Positions 1 to 6,057 of a DNA stretch of 6,319 bases are shown here, piece after piece; the first letter of the stretch is position 1; every line of letters starts with the position of its first letter. The notes beneath the pieces are model-generated. The model was not told the origin of the DNA and did no database searches. It saw nothing but the letters and a program-made list of their open reading frames with translations. The translations under genes were made by a program, and so were the position numbers. The DNA is from JAMXLO01 sp041487355 (GTDB lineage Bacteria; Pseudomonadota; Alphaproteobacteria; Acetobacterales; Acetobacteraceae): positions 1 to 6,319 of the forward strand of contig JBGPND010000265.1 in NCBI GenBank assembly GCA_041487355.1. The letters are read 5' to 3'.

Positions 1-126
1 CTGCTACGAGCGAAGGCTCTTCGGACGGTCGATGCTCTCTGGAAGGCGCTCGGGTCCATCACCGACTGCGTGTCGCCACAGGAGTGCAAAAACTTCATCC
101 GCCATGCCGGTTATTTCCAGTCATGA
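1..126 (+). CDS. IS630-type transposase, C-terminal end only (partial at window edge)
   Basis: Frame 1 is open from the first base to a double stop (TGA TGA, 124-129) and encodes the last 41 residues of a longer protein. Key pieces are TVDALWKALGSI (residues 9-20) followed by SPQECKNFIRHAGYF (25-39). From memory of the family, IS630 transposases end in this way: a 'LW..IG' helix, then '.EC.NYF..AGY' just before the stop. The catalytic DDE domain would lie to the left of the window and cannot be seen, so I cannot tell whether the transposase is intact. The enzyme would catalyse cut-and-paste transposition into TA targets. Recognition rests on a short tail, so the family is likely but not certain. 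Confidence 0.8.
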   Translation: MLRAKALRTVDALWKALGSITDCVSPQECKNFIRHAGYFQS

Positions 127-139
127 TGAAAGCGCTCTA
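1..139. mobile_element. Right end of an IS630-family insertion sequence (left part outside window)
   Basis: The transposase tail ends at 126. Thirteen bases further on, the sequence GATGAAAGCGCTCTAG (125-140) contains CTAG at 137-140. IS630-family elements insert at TA, often within CTAG, and duplicate the TA, so the element boundary is plausibly at the TA of 138-139. The terminal inverted repeat would then read inward as TAGAGCGCTTTCATC. The partner terminus lies outside the window, so the exact end is inferred rather than demonstrated. Confidence 0.4.
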
Positions 140-175
140 GGGCCGGTTCAGCCAGACCCGGGACGGACAGATTCA

Positions 176-190
176 CCGCGAAGACCGCGG
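176..190 (-). terminator. Weak GC hairpin downstream of the methyltransferase gene
   Basis: CCGCG (176-180) and CGCGG (186-190) form a 5-bp GC stem with a 5-nt loop, 21 bp past the stop of the minus-strand methyltransferase. A second 4-bp stem (GGGC 197-200 with GCCC 205-208) lies between it and the gene. Neither is followed by a clear T-run on the minus strand, so any terminator role is tentative. Otherwise the 140-210 spacer holds nothing recognisable. Confidence 0.15.
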
Positions 191-210
191 ATAGGAGGGC
201 ATCTGCCCGC

Positions 211-1464
211 TCAGGCGCCCGCTGGCGGTGCTGCCAGCAGCAGGCGGTTGATCCGCTCCAGCGTGGTGAATGTCGCTCGCCAGGCACGGGCGAACGCCTC
301 GGCACCGGTGCCACGCGCGGCAAGCGACGCGGCGATCTCGCCCACCGAGCGTCTTCCATCGACGAGACGCAGGATGCCGGGGGCCAGCGCCGGCAAGGCA
401 AGCGGCAGGCGCAATCCATCGAACACCAGGGTGATCGTGCCATCCGGTTGGATGCCGCTGGCGATCGCCTCGCCGGACAGCTCCCGCGTCACCGGCACCG
501 CCTGGTCTGCCATGAAGTCGGCAGGCTCGGTTCTCGCGTCCTGGCGCACGCAGTAGACGATGTGGGCACTGACATTGCCCGCCAGCGCCTCGGCCAGAGC
601 GGCACGGTCGATCGGATCGAGTGCCGCGACCCGTGTCCGGAGCTTCGGATCAGGCAACAACGGCAACGGATCGTAGCGGATCGGTTCCACCCAGCAGGTC
701 ACCGCCAGCCCCTCGGCCGCCAGCAGCGCATGCAGGTCACGCACGGTGAATGCGCGGTCACGCGGGTTCAGCAGCAGGTCGTACAGGCCGGCGTCGCCGC
801 CATTGACGTGATCGTCGAGGAAACCATTCCGCCGCAGCCATGCGGTCTCCGGCAGATGACGCATCACGCGCCTGGCCACATCCAGCCGAGCCGCAGGCGC
901 CTCGTCCGCCGGCGCCAGCAGCCGCAGCGCGTCCTGTAGCATGTAGACCCCGGTTCGCCCGTGCGGCGCGTAGACCATCAGGCCAAGACCCCCGCCAGGC
1001 GCCAGCACCGACAGCAGGGCGTGCAGTCCGCCGGCGGGATCGGGCAGATGATGCAGCACGCCGCAGCAGTCGACGTAGTCGAAGGGTCCCAGCCCCGATC
1101 CCGGCAGCTCCAGCAGCGAGCGCTGCTCCCACACGATGTTCGTCAGCCCGCGCGCCGCGGCCCGCGCCTGGGCGATCTTCAGGGCGGCAGCGGAACGATC
1201 GAGCCAGGTGACTGTGCCCGGCCGCCCCTCGCGCGCCATCTGCTGGGCCAGCATGATCGTGGCATCACCGGTGCCACCGCCGGCGATCAGCGCATTCAGC
1301 GGCCACGACGCCGGCCGGCGTGCGCCGAACACCCAGTAGTCGATCTCGCGCAGATGCCCCGGACTGCCGACGATGAGCCGCTTCGCCTCGTCGCGCGGTT
1401 CGCGCCGCGGATAGGGATAGGCCTCGTATTGCGCCACGAGGCGTGCATCGGTTGCGTCGGTCAT
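211..1464 (-). CDS. Class I SAM-dependent methyltransferase with C-terminal winged-helix-like extension
   Basis: A 417-residue cytoplasmic protein that would transfer a methyl group from S-adenosylmethionine to an unidentified substrate. An N-terminal YEAYPYPRR segment (13-21) precedes the Rossmann-fold domain. SAM-binding motif I is ALIAGGGTGDAT (58-69), the acidic end of strand 2 is TWLDRS (86-91, D89), and the motif IV region is FDYVDCCGVLHHLPDP (128-143), followed by LAPGGGLGLMVYAP (154-167). Residues 345-412 form a separate segment with ILRLVDGRRSVGEIAASL (364-381), resembling the small winged-helix domains of the PqqD/peptide-recognition type; this resemblance is by eye only. I chose the ATG at 1464 because an ATG at 1488 (8 residues longer) would overlap the start of the divergent gene; neither has a strong Shine-Dalgarno. 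The gene ends beside the IS element but is intact. Substrate unknown; the methyltransferase fold is confident. Confidence 0.85.
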   Translation of the reverse strand: MTDATDARLVAQYEAYPYPRREPRDEAKRLIVGSPGHLREIDYWVFGARRPASWPLNALIAGGGTGDATIMLAQQMAREGRPGTVTWLDRSAAALKIAQARAAARGLTNIVWEQRSLLELPGSGLGPFDYVDCCGVLHHLPDPAGGLHALLSVLAPGGGLGLMVYAPHGRTGVYMLQDALRLLAPADEAPAARLDVARRVMRHLPETAWLRRNGFLDDHVNGGDAGLYDLLLNPRDRAFTVRDLHALLAAEGLAVTCWVEPIRYDPLPLLPDPKLRTRVAALDPIDRAALAEALAGNVSAHIVYCVRQDARTEPADFMADQAVPVTRELSGEAIASGIQPDGTITLVFDGLRLPLALPALAPGILRLVDGRRSVGEIAASLAARGTGAEAFARAWRATFTTLERINRLLLAAPPAGA

Positions 1465-1486
1465 GCGCCGGGAATAGACCGCCGCC

Positions 1487-2080
1487 ATGGCTGAAGCCAG
1501 ATCACGCGGCTATTTCGGCATCGGCGTCGAGGGGGTGTCGAAGTCGGCCAATGTCGGCGCCCTGCTGCGCACCGCGCACGCCTTCGGCGCCGCGTTCTGC
1601 TTCATCGTGGGCCCCGGCTGGGACGCGCGCGCCGGCCGCCTGGCGGACACGGCCGAAACGCCGGCACAGGTGCCGCTCTGGCGCTTCGCCGACATCGACT
1701 CGCTGCGTCTGCCGCAACGCTGCGTGCTGGTGGGCGTCGAATTGCTGGAGACCGCCATGGACCTGCCATCGTTCCGCCATCCAATCAACGCGGCTTACGT
1801 GCTCGGGCCGGAGCGGTCAGGCCTGTCGCCCGCCACGCTGCAGCGCTGCCGCCACGTGGTGCGGGTTCCGACACGTTTTGCGCTCAACCTCGCCGTGGTC
1901 GGGGCCCTGGTGCTGTACGACCGGCTGCTGCAGCACGGCCGTTTCGCCGAACGCCCGGTCGGCAGCACGGCTCCGACCGGCCCCGACCTGGCCCCAAGCA
2001 GTCACGGAACCCCACGCTTCCGCCGCAACATTCCCGATTGGATGGCCGACACGTCCGTTACGGGCGCGAAGAATCCATGA
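1487..2080 (+). CDS. SpoU/TrmH-family (SPOUT) RNA 2'-O-methyltransferase
   Basis: A 197-residue SPOUT-fold enzyme, which in this family methylates ribose 2'-OH in tRNA or rRNA using SAM bound in a trefoil knot. The three SpoU motifs are present in order: motif 1 NVGALLRTAHAFGA (22-35, with N22 and R28), motif 2 YVLGPERSGLS (104-114, with E109), and motif 3 VPTRFALNLAVVGALVLYD (127-145, with N134). Motif 3 reads ALNLAV where many relatives have SLNVSV, a conservative change. It is a stand-alone catalytic domain with no N-terminal substrate-binding domain like that of RlmB, followed by a basic 45-residue tail (GTPRFRRNIPDW, 174-185). The actual RNA and nucleotide modified cannot be read from the sequence. 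It starts 22 bp from the divergent methyltransferase. Its stop overlaps a possible upstream start of the next gene (ATGA, 2077-2080), suggesting it leads a gene block with ialB-like and rlmN. Confidence 0.88.
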   Translation: MAEARSRGYFGIGVEGVSKSANVGALLRTAHAFGAAFCFIVGPGWDARAGRLADTAETPAQVPLWRFADIDSLRLPQRCVLVGVELLETAMDLPSFRHPINAAYVLGPERSGLSPATLQRCRHVVRVPTRFALNLAVVGALVLYDRLLQHGRFAERPVGSTAPTGPDLAPSSHGTPRFRRNIPDWMADTSVTGAKNP

Positions 2081-2113
2081 CCGGACTGTTCGACGGCTTC
2101 GCCCGCGCAGCGC

Positions 2114-2142
2114 TTGTCCCTCTCAACCACCCACCGTATCTC
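2114..2142 (+). promoter_or_regulatory. Possible sigma-70-like promoter of the ialB-family gene
   Basis: TTGTCC (2114-2119) and TATCTC (2137-2142) are separated by exactly 17 bp. The -35 matches consensus at 4 of 6 positions and the -10 at 3 of 6. Initiation about 7 nt past the -10 would fall at the ATG at 2149, implying a leaderless or near-leaderless transcript, which agrees with the absence of a Shine-Dalgarno there. The match is weak and could be chance. Confidence 0.25.
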
Positions 2143-2148
2143 TCCCCT

Positions 2149-2694
2149 ATGCGCCTCGTTTCCATCTTGCCCGTATTGCTCGCCCTTGCATTCGCCACCC
2201 AGGCCGTGGCCCAGCCGCAGCGTTCTGCCGCCGCGCCCGCCAAGCCCGCGGCATCCGCCGGGCCGAAGGAACTGGGCAAGTTCGACGACTGGATCGCGGC
2301 GGCGCACCAGGAGTCCGGACAGACCGTCTGCTACGCCTTCACGCGGGCAAAGAACTCCACGCCTGCGCTGCCCGGTCGCACCGAGGTGGTCCTGACGGTC
2401 ACCGAACGCCCAACCGGGCGTGACGCCGTGGCAATCAGCGCGGGGTTCGAATTCCCCAAGGGCGCCGCGGTGACCGTGCAGGTCGAGACTACAGGGCTGG
2501 ATTTCTACACCGCGCAGCGCAACGCGTTCGCCCGGGACGGGAAGGCTGCCGTCGCCGCTTTCGAGAAGGGAGCCCAGACGCTTGCCCGCTCGCCGGGCCC
2601 GCACGACGGCCAGGTGGTGGCGGACACGTTCAGCCTGCACGGCTTCTCCTCGGCTTATGCGGCGATCAACAAGGCGTGCCCGGCGCCACGCTGA
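2149..2694 (+). CDS. IalB-family (invasion-associated locus B) exported protein
   Basis: A 181-residue protein with a clear Sec signal peptide: MRLVSILPVLLALAFATQAVAQ, basic residue then hydrophobic core, probable cleavage after AVA (19-21). A low-complexity Ala/Pro linker (residues 22-39) leads to the mature domain, beginning LGKFDDWIAA (42-51), the 'F.DW' opening typical of the IalB family. Two cysteines, C61 (in TVCYAF) and C177 (near the C-terminus), could form a disulfide in the periplasm. IalB was named for Bartonella erythrocyte invasion, but relatives are common in free-living alphaproteobacteria and their role is mostly unknown; no virulence role is implied here. The start at 2149 is chosen because it gives a standard signal peptide. 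The in-frame ATG at 2077, overlapping the upstream stop, would add 24 residues before it. The stop overlaps the rlmN start. Confidence 0.8.
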   Translation: MRLVSILPVLLALAFATQAVAQPQRSAAAPAKPAASAGPKELGKFDDWIAAAHQESGQTVCYAFTRAKNSTPALPGRTEVVLTVTERPTGRDAVAISAGFEFPKGAAVTVQVETTGLDFYTAQRNAFARDGKAAVAAFEKGAQTLARSPGPHDGQVVADTFSLHGFSSAYAAINKACPAPR

Positions 2695-3866
2695 TGAGCA
2701 CAATAGCAGTCGAGCTGACCGACAGCGAACGCGAGCGGATCCTCGCCAAGTCGGCATTGTTCGATCCGCCGCCGGTGCAGCTCGCCGACGGACGGCGCGA
2801 GCTTGTCGGCCTGTCGCGCGCCGAGCTCGTGGCGGAGATGGCGGCGATCGGCGAGCAGCCCTTCCGTGCGAAGCAGCTCTGGCACTGGATCTACCATCGG
2901 GGTGAGACCGACTTCTCGCGCATGTCCTCCATCGCCCGGCCGCTGCAGCAGAAGCTCGCCGAGCGCTTCGTCATCGGCCGGCCGGATGCCGTCACGGTGC
3001 AGACCAGCGCCGATGAGACGCGGAAATTCCTGTTCCGCTTCCGCGACGGGCAGGAGGCGGAGACGGTCTACATTCCCGACCGCCAGGAGGACCGCGGTGC
3101 GGTCTGCATTTCCTCGCAGGTTGGCTGCACGCTGTCCTGCCGCTTCTGCCACACCGGCACGCAGCGGCTGACGCGCAACCTGGGGGCGGCGGAAATCGTC
3201 GGCCAGTTCATGGCCGCGCGCGACGCCTATGGCGAGTGGCCCAGTCCGCGCGGCGAAACGCCGCGCCTGCTGTCGACCATCGTGCTGATGGGCATGGGCG
3301 AGCCGCTGTACAACTACGCCAACGTCGCCAAGGCGATGACGATCGTGATGGATAACGAAGGCATCGCGCTGTCACGCCGGCGCATCACACTGTCCACGTC
3401 AGGCGTGGTGCCGATGATGGATCGTGCAGGGACGGAGCTGGGGGTAAACCTTGCGGTCTCGCTGCACGCCGTGCGCGATGAGCTGCGTGACGAGCTGGTG
3501 CCGCTCAACCGCAAGTATCCCATTGCCGAGCTGATCGCGGCCTGCCACCGCTATCCCGGCGCGTCGAACGCGCGACGCATCACCTTCGAATACGTCATGC
3601 TGAAGGATGTGAACGACAGCCAGGCCGATGCGCGCGAACTGGTGCGGCTGATCGCCGGCATCCCCGCCAAGGTGAACCTGATCCCGTTCAATCCCTGGCC
3701 CGGCAGCCCGTTCGACACCAGCAGCAACAGCGCCATCGATCGCTTCGCCCAGATCGTCATGGATGCGGGGTTTGCCTCGCCGGTCCGGTCCCCGCGAGGC
3801 CGCGACATCCTGGCCGCGTGCGGACAGTTACGTACGGAGAGCCGGAGGGCCGGGCCAGCGGCGTAG
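2694..3866 (+). CDS. rlmN: RlmN, dual-specificity 23S rRNA/tRNA adenine-C2 methyltransferase (radical SAM)
   Basis: A 390-residue radical-SAM enzyme that methylates C2 of A2503 in 23S rRNA and, as known in E. coli, of A37 in certain tRNAs, supporting translational fidelity. The iron-sulfur cluster motif is GCTLSCRFC (C145, C149, C152). The two cysteines of the ping-pong mechanism are visible as C138 (in AVCISSQVGC) and C376 (in ILAACGQL), matching E. coli C118 and C355 by context. Other signature blocks are LMGMGEPLYNY (198-208), RRRITLSTSGVVP (228-240), NLAVSLHAVRDELR (252-265) and NLIPFNPWPGSPF (328-340). All key residues are present, so it should be active. Its ATG shares the A of the upstream TGA (TGATG, 2692-2696) and lacks a good Shine-Dalgarno, which points to coupled translation with the ialB-family gene. 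A GTG at 2676 is in frame but less likely. Confidence 0.97.
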   Translation: MSTIAVELTDSERERILAKSALFDPPPVQLADGRRELVGLSRAELVAEMAAIGEQPFRAKQLWHWIYHRGETDFSRMSSIARPLQQKLAERFVIGRPDAVTVQTSADETRKFLFRFRDGQEAETVYIPDRQEDRGAVCISSQVGCTLSCRFCHTGTQRLTRNLGAAEIVGQFMAARDAYGEWPSPRGETPRLLSTIVLMGMGEPLYNYANVAKAMTIVMDNEGIALSRRRITLSTSGVVPMMDRAGTELGVNLAVSLHAVRDELRDELVPLNRKYPIAELIAACHRYPGASNARRITFEYVMLKDVNDSQADARELVRLIAGIPAKVNLIPFNPWPGSPFDTSSNSAIDRFAQIVMDAGFASPVRSPRGRDILAACGQLRTESRRAGPAA

Positions 3867-3877
3867 TCGCAACCCCA

Positions 3878-3896
3878 GCAGGCGCGCCGCGCTTGC
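3878..3896 (+). terminator. Small hairpin after rlmN, possible weak terminator
   Basis: GCAGGCG (3878-3884) pairs with CGCTTGC (3890-3896), seven pairs including one G-U, around a 5-nt loop, 11 bp beyond the rlmN stop. No T-run follows, so intrinsic termination is doubtful; the larger palindrome 36 bp further on is the stronger structure. Confidence 0.2.
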
Positions 3897-3931
3897 CTAC
3901 GTCGCAACTGACGGGTACTCCGACATATCTC

Positions 3932-4023
3932 CCTCACCGTCATGCCCGGGCTTGACCCGGCCATCTGTCGCGGCGGCAGTCTGGGCATGGATGCCCGGGT
4001 CAAGCCCGGGCATGACGGTGAGG
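3932..4023. repeat. Long palindrome with 29-bp arms, alphaproteobacterial CATGCCCGGG-type interspersed repeat
   Basis: The left arm (3932-3960) and right arm (3995-4023) are perfect reverse complements over 29 bp. The arm core reads CATGCCCGGGCTTGACCCGG. A short extra pairing, CCAT (3961-3964) with ATGG (3987-3990), continues the stem past a 4-nt bulge (3991-3994), leaving an apical loop of about 22 nt that contains its own small CTG/CAG pairing. From memory, near-identical palindromes are scattered between genes in many alphaproteobacterial genomes and are often mistranslated as 'PGLTRAS...SSPGMT' peptides. As RNA it would form a very stable hairpin between rlmN and argG, 41 bp before the argG start. 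There is no following T-run. It could protect rlmN mRNA 3' ends, reduce read-through into argG, or simply be a mobile MITE-like or REP-like element. Confidence 0.88.
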
Positions 4024-4047
4024 ACGGTGCTCTGCCGACGTTATGCC

Positions 4048-4056
4048 AGGGAAAGG
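4048..4056 (+). promoter_or_regulatory. Ribosome binding site of argG
   Basis: The purine-rich AGGGAAAGG ends 8 nt before the ATG at 4065. It supports that start over in-frame upstream codons such as the ATG at 3942, which would translate through the palindrome. Confidence 0.5.
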
Positions 4057-4064
4057 CCGCTGCC

Positions 4065-5294
4065 ATGCGCGTCAAGGATGTGAAGAAGGTTGTGCTGGCC
4101 TACTCTGGCGGGCTCGATACCAGCGTGATCCTGCGCTGGCTGCAGGTGACCTATCGCTGCGAAGTGGTGACCTTCACCGCCGATCTCGGCCAGGGCGAGG
4201 AACTCGGCCCGGCGCGGCAGAAGGCCGAGATGTTCGGCGTGAAGCAAATCTTCATGGACGATCTGCGCGAGACCTTCGTCCGCGACTTCGTCTTCCCGAT
4301 GTTCCGCGCCAATGCGCTGTATGAGGGGCAGTACCTGCTCGGCACCTCAATCGCGCGGCCCTTGATCGCGCAGCGGCAGATCGAGATCGCCGAACAGGTG
4401 GGCGCGGATGCCGTTGCGCATGGCGCGACCGGCAAAGGCAACGATCAGGTGCGCTTCGAGCTCACCTATTATTCGCTAAAGCCCGACATCAAGATCATCG
4501 CCCCGTGGCGCGAATGGGAGCTCACCAGCCGCACCAGGCTGCTGGAATTCGCCGAAGCCAACCAGATCCCGATCGCCAAGGACAAGCGCGGCGAGGCGCC
4601 GTTCAGCGTCGATGCCAACCTGCTGCACTCGTCGTCCGAGGGAAAGATTCTGGAAGACCCGGCGGTGGAGGCGGACGAAATCGTCTACCAGCGCACCATC
4701 CGCCCGGAGGATGCGCCGGACCAGGCAACCGTGATCGCCGTCGACTTCGAGCACGGCGACCCGGTCGGCATCGACGGCGTGCACCTGTCGCCGGCCGCGC
4801 TGCTGACGCGGCTGAACGAACTCGGCAGGGCCAACGGCATCGGCCGGCTTGACCTGGTGGAGAACCGCTTCGTCGGCATGAAGTCGCGCGGCGTCTACGA
4901 AACGCCCGGCGGGACCATCCTGCTGGCGGCGCATCGCGGCATCGAGAGCATCACACTGGATCGCGAGGCGGCACACCTGAAGGACAGCCTGATGCCGCGC
5001 TACGCCGAACTGATCTACAACGGCTTCTGGTTCAGCCCGGAGCGGCGGATGCTGCAGGCGCTGATCGACGAGAGCCAGAAGAGCGTCACCGGGCGGGTGC
5101 GGCTGAAGCTCTACAAGGGCAACGTCGCGGTGATCGGCCGGGAATCGCCGAACAGCCTCTATTCCATGAAGGTCGTCACCTTCGAGGAGGACCAGGGCGC
5201 CTACGACCAGTTCGACGCCCAGGGCTTCATCAAGCTGAACGCGCTACGCCTGCGACTGGGGGCGATGGCGGGACGCCGCGGCGGAATATTGTAA
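4065..5294 (+). CDS. argG: Argininosuccinate synthase
   Basis: A 409-residue cytoplasmic enzyme of arginine biosynthesis that condenses citrulline and aspartate to argininosuccinate, using ATP (giving AMP and PPi). The N-terminal PP-loop AYSGGLDTS (12-20) binds ATP. GTSIARPLIA (93-102) and AHGATGKGNDQVRFE (118-132) are the signature substrate-binding blocks, and IAPWREW (145-151) and NLLHSSSEGKILEDP (185-199) follow as in typical bacterial ArgG. The C-terminal region includes ENRFVGMKSRGVYETPGG (266-283) and ends LRLGAMAGRRGGIL. Length matches the family's usual 400-410 residues, and no key residue is missing. The start at 4065 gives the standard N-terminus (VKKVVLAYSGG) and has a Shine-Dalgarno. 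It is separated from rlmN by 198 bp holding a large palindrome, so it probably has its own promoter, though no clear -35/-10 pair is visible. The DUF1223 gene follows after 52 bp with no evident terminator between. Confidence 0.98.
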   Translation: MRVKDVKKVVLAYSGGLDTSVILRWLQVTYRCEVVTFTADLGQGEELGPARQKAEMFGVKQIFMDDLRETFVRDFVFPMFRANALYEGQYLLGTSIARPLIAQRQIEIAEQVGADAVAHGATGKGNDQVRFELTYYSLKPDIKIIAPWREWELTSRTRLLEFAEANQIPIAKDKRGEAPFSVDANLLHSSSEGKILEDPAVEADEIVYQRTIRPEDAPDQATVIAVDFEHGDPVGIDGVHLSPAALLTRLNELGRANGIGRLDLVENRFVGMKSRGVYETPGGTILLAAHRGIESITLDREAAHLKDSLMPRYAELIYNGFWFSPERRMLQALIDESQKSVTGRVRLKLYKGNVAVIGRESPNSLYSMKVVTFEEDQGAYDQFDAQGFIKLNALRLRLGAMAGRRGGIL

Positions 5295-5333
5295 CATCCG
5301 GCCGCGTCCCTGGTCGCACCACCAGAACGACCC

Positions 5334-5340
5334 GAGGAGA
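5334..5340 (+). promoter_or_regulatory. Ribosome binding site of the DUF1223 gene
   Basis: GAGGAGA, with GAGGAG ending 7 nt before the ATG at 5347, is a near-consensus Shine-Dalgarno and fixes this start. Confidence 0.7.
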
Positions 5341-5346
5341 CAGACC

Positions 5347-6057
5347 ATGCGGCGGCGGGAGCTAATTGCGGCGGCAATTGCCGCGGGGCTGGCACCCACC
5401 GCGCGCGCGACGGCGAAGCCCCCGGGTCAAGAGCCCGGGGGCAGGCCCGTGGTGCTGGAGCTGTTCACATCGCAAGGCTGCTCCTCCTGCCCGCCGGCGG
5501 ACGCCCTGCTGGGCAAGCTGGCGCGGCGGCGCGAAGTGATCGCGCTTGCCTGGCATGTCGACTACTGGGACCATCTCGGCTGGCGCGACCCCTATGCCAG
5601 CCGCCAGGCAACCGCCCGCCAGCAGGCCTATGCGCGCCAGCTCGGCAGCGTGGCCTTCACCCCTGCCCTGGTGGTCGACGGCGCGAACGTCGTGGTCGGT
5701 TCCGACCACGACGCGGTCGAGACGGCGATCGAGGCTGCGGGCACGCTGCCGATCGCGGTGACGCTCAGCCGCACGGAAGACGGCATGGCGGTGGAGATTG
5801 GCGCCGGAGCGGGCCCGGTGCGGGCGCTGCGTGTCGTCTACGATCCGGAGCATGCAACCGATGTCGGGGCCGGCGAGAACGAAGGCGAGCAACTTCGAGA
5901 ATACCGGATCGTGCGCGAGGTCGAGACGCTTGGCGAATGGGATGGCAGCGCGCGTCGGTTCGCGACGAAGCCGCCCGGCCTAGGGCAGGGGCTAGTGATA
6001 CTGGTACAGTCGGCAGACCTTCGCATGGTCGGAGCGGCGGACCAGCCGCCCGGCTGA
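5347..6057 (+). CDS. DUF1223 family exported thioredoxin-like protein
   Basis: A 236-residue protein whose family, DUF1223, adopts a thioredoxin-like fold with no established function. The N-terminus MRRRELIAAAIAAGLAPTARA looks like a signal peptide; the leading arginines make Tat export possible, but the motif is not classical. The mature domain opens with VVLELFTSQGCSSCPPADA (35-53), carrying the CxxC pair C45/C48 where thioredoxins have their redox site. The family blocks IALAWHVDYWDHLGW (65-79) and AFTPALVVDG (103-112) follow. From this I infer a periplasmic thiol-disulfide or related role, unproven. The C-terminal half (about 135-225) is a beta-rich domain. The coding sequence contains a hairpin (5418-5442) encoding the linker after the signal peptide. 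It lies 52 bp after argG and may be co-transcribed. Its stop abuts that of the convergent small gene. Confidence 0.88.
   Translation: MRRRELIAAAIAAGLAPTARATAKPPGQEPGGRPVVLELFTSQGCSSCPPADALLGKLARRREVIALAWHVDYWDHLGWRDPYASRQATARQQAYARQLGSVAFTPALVVDGANVVVGSDHDAVETAIEAAGTLPIAVTLSRTEDGMAVEIGAGAGPVRALRVVYDPEHATDVGAGENEGEQLREYRIVREVETLGEWDGSARRFATKPPGLGQGLVILVQSADLRMVGAADQPPG
5418..5442. repeat. In-frame hairpin in the DUF1223 gene, related to the pre-argG palindrome
   Basis: GCCCCCGGG (5418-5426) and CCCGGGGGC (5434-5442) are perfect 9-bp inverted arms around the 7-nt loop TCAAGAG. The core CCCGGGTCAAGAGCCCGGG differs from the pre-argG arm core (CCCGGGTCAAGCCCGGG, 3994-4010) only by two extra bases, AG. 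It encodes PPGQEPGG (25-32 of the protein), between the putative signal peptide and the first core strand, where inserted residues would be tolerated. Confidence 0.7.

Noticed and set aside
2676..2693. GTG start for rlmN, six codons upstream
   Set aside because: The ATG at 2694 overlaps the preceding stop in a typical coupling arrangement and gives a normal-length RlmN; the GTG has no Shine-Dalgarno.
2002..2757. 251-codon minus-strand open frame opposite the ialB-family gene
   Set aside because: It is antisense to a gene with a clear signal peptide and family motif, is rich in Arg/Gly as GC-rich shadow frames are, and shows no recognisable domain.
3942..4064. In-frame N-terminal extension of argG from the ATG at 3942
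   Set aside because: It translates through the palindrome, adds 41 residues absent from ArgG proteins, and the ATG at 4065 has a Shine-Dalgarno and gives the standard N-terminus.
3551..4075. Minus-strand open frame of 174 codons across the end of rlmN and the spacer
   Set aside because: It contains the 'CPGLTRAS...SSPGMT' peptide that comes from translating the palindrome and otherwise lies antisense to rlmN, so it is an artefact.
5371..5384. 14-bp palindrome GCGGCAATTGCCGC in the DUF1223 signal-peptide region
   Set aside because: It is explained by repeated Ala codons around one Ile codon (AAAIAAG); there is no loop and no second copy.
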